NCBI GenBank assembly: GCA_963775505.1
Contig: CAVZIL010000007.1
Location: 310,001 to 374,000 of the forward strand
Length of the DNA stretch: 64,000 nt
Reading direction: 5' to 3'
From: JAIBJN01 sp963775505
Lineage (GTDB): Bacteria > Actinomycetota > Thermoleophilia > Gaiellales > Gaiellaceae
Positions 59,084 through 64,000 of this stretch are shown here, piece by piece. Within the stretch, counting starts at the first letter, position 1. Every line of letters starts with the position of its first letter. The translations under genes were made by a program, and so were the position numbers. The notes beneath the pieces are model-generated. The model searched no databases. It saw only the letters and a program-made list of their open reading frames with translations, and was not told the origin of the DNA.

Positions 59084-60836
59084 CGGCGCTTCGCTTGGCG
59101 CTCGCGGCCGCGGGGGTCGTCCTGGGGGTTATCGCGTACCAGGTCCAGATCGACAACCTCGGCCCGCTGTTTACCTCGAGCACGCGGGCGGCGGCGATCA
59201 TCGCGGTCGCCTGGGCATTCCTCGGCGCCGGTCTGATTGCGTGGGGCAGACGCCCGGAGAACCGCCTCGGACCGCTCCTGGTTGCCGCCGGCTTCGCGCT
59301 TCTCGCCCGACAGTTTCGCTACAGCCACGATGAGCTCGCCTTCACGGTCTTCTTCGCGTTCAGCGAGCTCTCGTATGCGTTGGTAGCCCACTCCGTCCTC
59401 GCCTACCCCTCCGGACGCGTCCGGGGGCGTGCGGAGCGGACGCTCGTCTGGGTCGGGTACGCCTCGATGCTCGTCTTCCCGCTCGCAATCCTGCTCGTCT
59501 ACGACGGGAGCGAACGGCTCCGTTACATGGACCTCGTTCCGCACGAGAACCTGCTGGTCGTCTGGGAAGACATGGGCCTCGCCCTCGCCCTGCAGAAGGC
59601 CTTCGTCTTCTTCGTCTGGGGCGTTCTCGCCACCCTTTTCATCGCCCTCGTCGTCCGGCGGCTGGCCAGGGCGACCCCGCGGGCGCGGCGGCTGCTGGCT
59701 CCGCTCCTCCTCGCTGCCGTGGTCTTCGCCCTGCGCGCGGTCTACGAGGGAATCTTCATCTTCGTCGACCGTCAGTCCGCGGTCGTCGACGACGTCCTCT
59801 TCTGGTGGCAGATCGCGGGGTTCATCGCACTGCCGATCGCGCTCGTCGCAGGCATGCTCCGGGCGCGGCTGGCGCGGGCGAACGTCGGCGAGCTCGTGCT
59901 GGAGCTGGAGCGGACGCCTCCGGAAGGCGTGCGGGGCGCGCTCGCGCGGGCGCTGGGCGATCCCGCTCTCGAGGTCGGGTTCTGGCTGCCGGAGCGACTG
60001 GAGTACGTCGACGGCCGCGGGCGCTCCGCTTGCCCTGCCGGGAGAGGACGACGATCGGCGCCGTCACGCACCTCGACCACGACGGAGAGCCGGTCGCGGT
60101 GATCGTCCACGACGCCTCGCTCGTCGACGAGCCGGAGCTGCTGCTCGCCTCGGGCGCCGCGGCCCGGCTCGCCCTCGAGAACGCCCGCCTGCACGCCGAC
60201 ATGCGCGCGCAGCTTCTCGAGGTGCAGGAGTCGCGCGTCAGGATCGTCCAGGCGGCCGACGAGGAGCGCCGCCGGATCGAGCGCGACCTGCACGACGGGG
60301 CCCAGCAGCGGCTGGTAGCCCTCGCACTCCAGCTTCGGAGCGCCCAGCGCGAGCTCGGGAGCAGGGCGGATCCCCATGTCGACCGGCTCCTGGCCGAGGC
60401 CGTCGACGAGCTTCAGGTCGCCGTGGAGGAGCTGCGCGAGCTCGCCCGCGGTGTTCACCCCGCGATCCTCACCGAGGACGGGCTCGCCGCCGCGCTGGAG
60501 TCGCTCACGAGCAGAGCGCCCATTCCAGTGGCCCTCGACGTCTCGGACGGGCGGCTACCGGCGCAGGTCGAGGCCACCGCCTACTTCGTCGCGTGCGAGG
60601 CGCTGGCAAACGTCGTCAAGCATGCTCACGCCTCGAAGGCGGCCGTCAGCGCGCACCGCCGAAACGGCGTGCTGGTCGTGGCGGTCGAGGACGACGGCGT
60701 CGGCGGTGCCCATACCGAGAACGGCTCGGGCCTGCGTGGGCTTGCCGACCGGGTGGAGGCGCTCGGCGGCCGCCTGGTCGTCGAGAGCCCGGCCGGAGGC
60801 GGAACGCACGTCGTCGGGGAGATTCCGTGCGGGTAG
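59080..60836 (+). CDS. Membrane sensor histidine kinase (NarX/DegS class), two frameshifts
   Basis: Restored length about 584 aa. Seven or so membrane helices (residues 5-260) form the sensor; no periplasmic domain is visible. A GAF-like remnant (GEPVAVIVHDASLVDEPELL) follows, then the dimerisation domain with the phospho-acceptor His in RRRIERDLHDGAQQRLVALA and the ATPase part ACEALANVVKHAHA, VAVEDDGVGG and GSGLRGLADRVEALGG. Two extra bases near 60023 and 60058 break the frame between sensor and kinase. Its last 10 nt overlap the next response regulator. Confidence 0.88.
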
Positions 60837-61474
60837 TGATCGCCGAGGACTCGGTGCTCCTGCGGGAGGGCCTCGCCCGCCTCCTCGCGGAATCCGGCAT
60901 CGAGGTCGCGGCGCAGGTCGGCGACGCGGACGCGCTCCACCACGCCGTGCACCGGGAGCGGCCCGACGTCGTCGTCGTCGACGTGCGCATGCCGCCGACC
61001 CAGACCGACGAGGGCGCCCGCGCGGCGCGCGAGATCCGCGAGCAGCACCCCGAGGTGGCGATCCTCGTCCTCTCGCAGGTGGTGGAGGCGAAGCACGCCC
61101 TCGAGCTCTTCAGCGAGCGGCCCGAGGGGTTCGGCTACCTGCTCAAGGACAGGGTGCTCGAGGTGGACGACTTCCTCGAGTCCGTGCGCCGCGTCGCCAA
61201 CGGCGGGACGGCGATGGACCCGGAGGTCGTCGCGCAGCTCTTCGGCCGGCGCCGCGCGCCCGACCCGCTGGAGGAGCTCACCCCGCGCGAGCGCGAGGTG
61301 CTCGGCCTGATGGCGGAGGGGTTCTCCAACGCCGGCATCTGCAAGAAGCTCTTCCTCAGCCCGAAGACGGTCGAGACCCACGTGCATTCCATCTTCGGGA
61401 AGCTCGGGCTCCCGCCGGCGCCGGACGACCATCGCCGCGTCCTGGCGGTGCTCGCCTTCCTGCGTCAGTCCTGA
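60827..61474 (+). CDS. NarL/LuxR-type response regulator
   Basis: 215 aa from GTG 60827. Receiver: VVIAEDSVLLREGLARLL, VVVVDVRMPPTQTDEG (phospho-Asp), VLVLSQVVE, GYLLKDRV. Output: LTPREREVLGLMAEGFSNAGI and FLSPKTVETHVHSIFGKLGL, a LuxR helix-turn-helix. Natural partner of the histidine kinase upstream. The 3' end overlaps clpS by 10 nt. Confidence 0.95.
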   Translation: MRVVIAEDSVLLREGLARLLAESGIEVAAQVGDADALHHAVHRERPDVVVVDVRMPPTQTDEGARAAREIREQHPEVAILVLSQVVEAKHALELFSERPEGFGYLLKDRVLEVDDFLESVRRVANGGTAMDPEVVAQLFGRRRAPDPLEELTPREREVLGLMAEGFSNAGICKKLFLSPKTVETHVHSIFGKLGLPPAPDDHRRVLAVLAFLRQS

Positions 61475-61767
61475 CGCATCGTCGCCCAGAGCCCGTGGGC
61501 GTGCAGGCGGGCGACGTCGTGCTCGGCCTTCTCCCGGGGCCCGCCGGAGACGACCGCCTTGCCCTCGTTGTGCACCTGGAGCATGAGCTTCGTCGCCTTC
61601 TCCCGGCTGTAGCCGAAGAGCTTCTGGAAGACGAACGTGACGTAGGACATGAGGTTGATCGGGTCGTTCCAGACGATCACGATCCAGGGCCGCTCGTGCT
61701 CGGGAACGTCCTCGCGGACGGGCTCCTCGAGCTCGACCTCGGCCGGGGTGAGGGTCGCGGGCGTCAT
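61465..61767 (-). CDS. clpS: ATP-dependent Clp protease adaptor ClpS
   Basis: 100 aa. WIVIVWNDPINLMSYVTFVFQKLFGYSREKATKLMLQVHNEGKAVV (residues 28-73) is the ClpS core that binds N-degron residues and delivers them to ClpA/ClpC; the N-terminal 25 residues are the flexible acidic tail. ccdA is 7 bp upstream on the same strand. Confidence 0.96.
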   Translation of the reverse strand: MTPATLTPAEVELEEPVREDVPEHERPWIVIVWNDPINLMSYVTFVFQKLFGYSREKATKLMLQVHNEGKAVVSGGPREKAEHDVARLHAHGLWATMRQD

Positions 61768-61774
61768 GGGCGAA

Positions 61775-62494
61775 TTAGATCTGCCAGCCGGTGTAGCGGG
61801 CGAGGCGGGCGGTCGTCTCCACGAGCTGCCCCGTGATCAGGAGGACGCCGAAGCCGATGAGGAGCGACGCAGACGCAACGCTGACCGCCCGCCGGTGGCG
61901 CCGGAACCAGCCGACGAGGCCGAGCGACCGCGTGAACGCGAGGCCGAACGCGAGGAACGGCAGCCCCAGGCCGAGCGAGAACGCCGCCAGGAGCACGGCG
62001 CCCTCGGCGGCGCCGCCGGCGCCGGCCGAGAGCGTGAGGATCGCCGCGAGCGTCGGGCCGACGCACGGCGTCCAGCCGATGGCGAACGCCACGCCGAGGA
62101 GCGCCGCCGCCGGAAGCCCCGCGCCTCCGGTATGGACGGACAGGAGCCGCAGCTCGCGCGAGAGAACGCCCGGGAGCGGCGTCCCCACGAACGTGAGTGC
62201 CGCGAGGATGACGAAGATGCCGGCCACGATCTCGAGCGGGCGCCGGTTGGCGAGCAGGACGTTGCCGAACCACGCGGCCCCGGCCCCCAGCGCCACGAAC
62301 ATCGCCGTGAAGCCGGCGACGAAAGCCGCGGTCGAGCGCGCGACCGTTCGCGGCCGGCTCCCGAGCTCGTCGAAGCCGACGCCCGAAACGAAGGAGAGGT
62401 AGCCGGGAACGAGCGGCAGCACGCAAGGCGACGTGAACGCGACGACGCCGGCCGCGAAGGCGACGATCAGGCCTGTCGGTCCGAGCTCGATCAC
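61775..62494 (-). CDS. ccdA: Cytochrome c biogenesis/thiol transporter CcdA
   Basis: 239 aa from GTG 62494. Six membrane segments with the two redox cysteines in AFTSPCVLPLVPGYLSF and AIGWTPCVGPTLAAIL. CcdA passes electrons from cytoplasmic thioredoxin to extracytoplasmic thiol proteins. It is divergent from the TlpA-like lipoprotein gene at 62589, its likely partner, with 94 bp between starts. Confidence 0.95.
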   Translation of the reverse strand: MIELGPTGLIVAFAAGVVAFTSPCVLPLVPGYLSFVSGVGFDELGSRPRTVARSTAAFVAGFTAMFVALGAGAAWFGNVLLANRRPLEIVAGIFVILAALTFVGTPLPGVLSRELRLLSVHTGGAGLPAAALLGVAFAIGWTPCVGPTLAAILTLSAGAGGAAEGAVLLAAFSLGLGLPFLAFGLAFTRSLGLVGWFRRHRRAVSVASASLLIGFGVLLITGQLVETTARLARYTGWQI

Positions 62495-62574
62495 ATCTGT
62501 GCTCAGGATACGAGCGCCCGCCGGCGGTGGAGCGTCGCAGCGGAATCGTTCATGCCCGCGTAAGGATCTTCGGG

Positions 62575-62580
62575 TACCGT
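62575..62580 (+). promoter_or_regulatory. -10 box of the TlpA-like gene
   Basis: TACCGT, 8 nt before ATG 62589; supports this start. Confidence 0.4.
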
Positions 62581-62588
62581 CGAGCTGG

Positions 62589-63089
62589 ATGGCCCGCCTC
62601 GCGCTCCTGCTGGCGTCCGTGCTCGCGCTCGCTGCCTGCGGCGGCCGGTCGGGCGAGGAGGGCTCGCCCGCGACGGCGACCGGCGTGGCGGCCGAGCAAG
62701 GCGTCTCCCTCGGCGGGCAGACGCTCGACGGCGAGAGCCTCTCGCTCGACGAGTTCCGCGGGAAGCCACTGTACGTCAACGTCTGGGCCTCCTGGTGACC
62801 GGTCTGCAACGGCGAGGCGGTCGCCTACGCAGAGTTCGTCGAGGCCCATCCCGAGTACGCGTACGTCGGCCTGAACATCTCCGACGACCCGGGCGCCGCG
62901 CAGGAGTTCGTGGAGAAGTACGGCTGGACGTGGCCGTCGCTCTCCGACCCTGACGTCGAGCTCGCGGGCTCGCTCGGCCTCTACGGGCATCCCGCCGTCG
63001 CCGTCCTCGACGAGGACGGCGTGGTCGTCGCGCGCCACATCGGCGGCGGCGACTCGGCAACCTGGGAAGAGCTCGCGAGCGGTCTCTAG
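62589..63089 (+). CDS. TlpA/ResA-like thioredoxin lipoprotein with in-frame TGA at the catalytic cysteine: candidate selenoprotein
   Basis: 166 residues if TGA 62796-62798 is decoded. Lipobox LAAC at Cys17. SLGGQTLDGESLSLDEFRGK and PLYVNVWASW lead into the active site W-(TGA)-P-V-C, where relatives have W-C-x-x-C. The same frame continues without a break: NGEAVAYAEFVEAHPEYAYV, GLNISDD, EFVEKYGWTWPSLSD, LYGHPAVAVLDEDGVVVA (cis-Pro region) and TAG at 63087-63089. Coding on both sides of the TGA is clear. All other breaks in this window are single-base indels; this is a substitution at the one position where Sec would be expected. A TGC-to-TGA error or nonsense mutation is the alternative. Confidence 0.8.
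62803..62833 (+). promoter_or_regulatory. SECIS-like hairpin downstream of the TGA
   Basis: Stem TCTGC/GCAGA (62803-62807 with 62829-62833), a 3x3 internal loop, stem GGCGA/TCGCC (62811-62815 with 62821-62825), apical loop GGCGG. The stem begins 5 nt after the TGA and the G-rich loop is 18-22 nt after it, close to the geometry of bacterial SECIS elements such as that of E. coli fdhF. It lies wholly in the coding sequence, as bacterial SECIS do. Confidence 0.5.
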
Positions 63090-63114
63090 GAGGGTTCGGC
63101 GGAATATCGCTCCC

Positions 63115-63210
63115 CGCCAGGGTGCGATGGTCGTTCCGAGACAAGGACGCAGGGAAGCGCTCGTAGCCAGAAGCTACGCGCGCGACCGAGGACGCAGCTC
63201 TCGGGGCGGC
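63115..63210 (-). repeat. Interspersed repeat, copy 3 (inverted, partial)
   Basis: On the minus strand this is about 85 percent identical to the right three quarters of copies 1 and 2, including the hairpin (here CGTAGC/GCTACG with one C-G pair changed to T-G). The first 20-25 bp of the core are missing and only a 7-bp inverted flank (CCCCGCC/GGCGGGG) remains. It sits just after the 3' end of the TlpA-like gene. No gene is seen in 63090-63435 outside it. Confidence 0.8.
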
Positions 63211-63435
63211 GGGGTCACGCGGCGGCCTCTCTGCTTCGACGGCGCCCCCTCCCCGGCCGACGGTGCCGCGGGATCTGGGGGCACGTTGACGGCGACCCTC
63301 AGGCCGGGGCGTGGGTCAGGGTCGTCCTAGGGTCACCTTGCGGCCCGCGCCCCGGGGGCCCTTCTTAGGGCGAGAAACCCCCTAGCGGGCGACGACACCG
63401 CTCGTAGCTCGGCCTATGATTCGAGGGTTGAGCTG

Positions 63436-63603
63436 ATGGCGCAGCCTCCGCGAATCCTTTGGCGTGACTGCTCGGCTTGCGGTTGGCGGACGTACCCGCA
63501 ACAGCAGCCGGTGACCAGCAGATCGGTATGGTCGGCGGCCTGGAAGCCGTCGAGTGTGTGCGGTGGGTGCGGAGCTCCGCTTGAGGTTGAAGCCGAGGTC
63601 TAG
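63436..63603 (+). CDS. 55-residue zinc-ribbon protein
   Basis: ATG 63436 to TAG 63601-63603. MAQPPRILWRDCSACGWRTY begins the chain and SSVCGGCGAPLEVEAEV ends it, giving two CxxC knuckles 28 residues apart, a minimal zinc ribbon. A TATGAT -10-like box lies at 63415-63420. No family is recognised, but the paired CxxC motifs argue against chance. Confidence 0.55.
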   Translation: MAQPPRILWRDCSACGWRTYPQQQPVTSRSVWSAAWKPSSVCGGCGAPLEVEAEV

Positions 63604-63756
63604 GCCTCCGGCGACGTTCTTCTTCGGGTGACGGCGTGTCCCGAACGGCCATCTAGGCGGCCGGCTGTGATCGGCGTAGCGTGACCCCTTGCCGGGGCGG
63701 GGCAGGGGAGTCCTAGCGCGGCCCGGCGGCACTGCCCGTTATTCCGTCAGGCCCTC

Positions 63757-63999
63757 CTAGCGCCTGCGCATCTCGAGTTCGGCCTCGACGTCGGCCGGGT
63801 CGAGCCCGCGCGCGGCTAGGGCGACGTAGCTCGCGAACCAGAGGTCGGCGAGCTCGGAGACGACGCGCTCGTCGTCCTCGGTGGCGACCGCCAGCGCTGC
63901 TTCGACGCCCTCCTCGCCGAGCTTCTGCGCGACCGCCGCCGCCCCGCCGTCGAGGAGCTCGGCCACGTAGGAGCCCTCCGGGCGCGTATCGGCCCGCTT
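63757..63999 (-). CDS. hisE: Phosphoribosyl-ATP pyrophosphohydrolase, 5' end outside the window
   Basis: 81 residues are visible; the N-terminus lies beyond the right edge. RPEGSYVAELLDGGAAAVAQKLGEEGVEAALAV (given as the first 40 visible residues) and ERVVSELADLWFASYVAL match HisE, a MazG-like all-helical enzyme removing PPi from phosphoribosyl-ATP in histidine synthesis; K-GEE-E and E-x2-D are the metal ligands. Confidence 0.93.
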   Translation of the reverse strand, partial: KRADTRPEGSYVAELLDGGAAAVAQKLGEEGVEAALAVATEDDERVVSELADLWFASYVALAARGLDPADVEAELEMRRR

Positions 64000-64000
64000 G

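Overview
The window is about 70 percent GC. Its genes are densely packed, with many 1-8 nt overlaps of the ATGA, GTGA and TGATG type, frequent GTG starts, and several -10 boxes only 6-8 nt upstream of start codons (leaderless transcription). This, with the gene content (Rex, CsoR, DUF2520 beside panC, DUF2017, a K+-independent membrane pyrophosphatase, a full B12 salvage operon), points to a high-GC actinobacterium, most like Thermoleophilia/Gaiellales. The class is an inference; no 16S or marker tree can be run here.

Layout, left half. 1-13 kb: end of a GNAT gene, a membrane-anchored propeller-like protein, rpsA, coaE, a lytic transglycosylase, a sulfotransferase, uvrB, a very large secreted bifunctional phosphatase broken by three 1-nt frameshifts, a metallophosphoesterase and small membrane proteins. 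13-24 kb: uvrA behind a LexA-type operator, a Yip1-like protein, the pantothenate operon (DUF2520-panC-panB), msrB-msrA, an FmdB-like zinc ribbon, family-4 uracil-DNA glycosylase, and the t6A operon tsaE-tsaB-rimI-tsaD, with a hairpin/duplication scar between rimI and tsaD. 24-35 kb: a subtilase, a thioredoxin-fold protein, rex, an ECF sigma/anti-sigma pair on the minus strand, a carboxylate-amine ligase, mtnP and hppA, then a palindromic repeat and a small VanZ/HAD operon.

Layout, right half. 35.5-41.5 kb: a cobalamin riboswitch followed by seven tightly coupled genes, an ABC importer (btuFCD) and the lower-ligand assembly enzymes cobU, cobT, cobS and cobC. 41.6-47.7 kb: a CinA-like domain protein, a D-aminopeptidase, a UvrD/PcrA helicase, an Eis-like acetyltransferase, an M23 peptidase, a RibD/DHFR-fold reductase and tRNA-Val(GAC). 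47.8-54.9 kb is accessory and decayed: an Mrr-type restriction endonuclease, a pentapeptide-repeat membrane protein and several ORFs with many single-base frameshifts. 54.9-64 kb: a TPR membrane protein, csoR with its operator and a metallochaperone, DUF2017, a two-component cluster, clpS, ccdA, a thioredoxin-like lipoprotein with an in-frame TGA at its catalytic cysteine, a 55-aa zinc ribbon and the start-truncated end of hisE.

Two observations stand out. First, the TlpA/ResA-like lipoprotein at 62589-63089, divergent from ccdA, has TGA in place of the first Cys of its CxxC motif, with a two-stem hairpin carrying a G-rich apical loop just downstream: a candidate selenoprotein. Second, a roughly 118-bp repeat occurs three times (41508-41626, 57353-57470, inverted at 63115-63210). 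The two full copies are each enclosed by inverted repeats that differ between copies and are made from the local gene end, as if insertion copied the flanking DNA in reverse.

About 25-30 single-nucleotide frameshifts are visible, most densely at 51.5-54.9 kb. Some may be sequencing or assembly errors. Where the reading frame could be restored by eye, the gene is described as the restored product and the break is stated.
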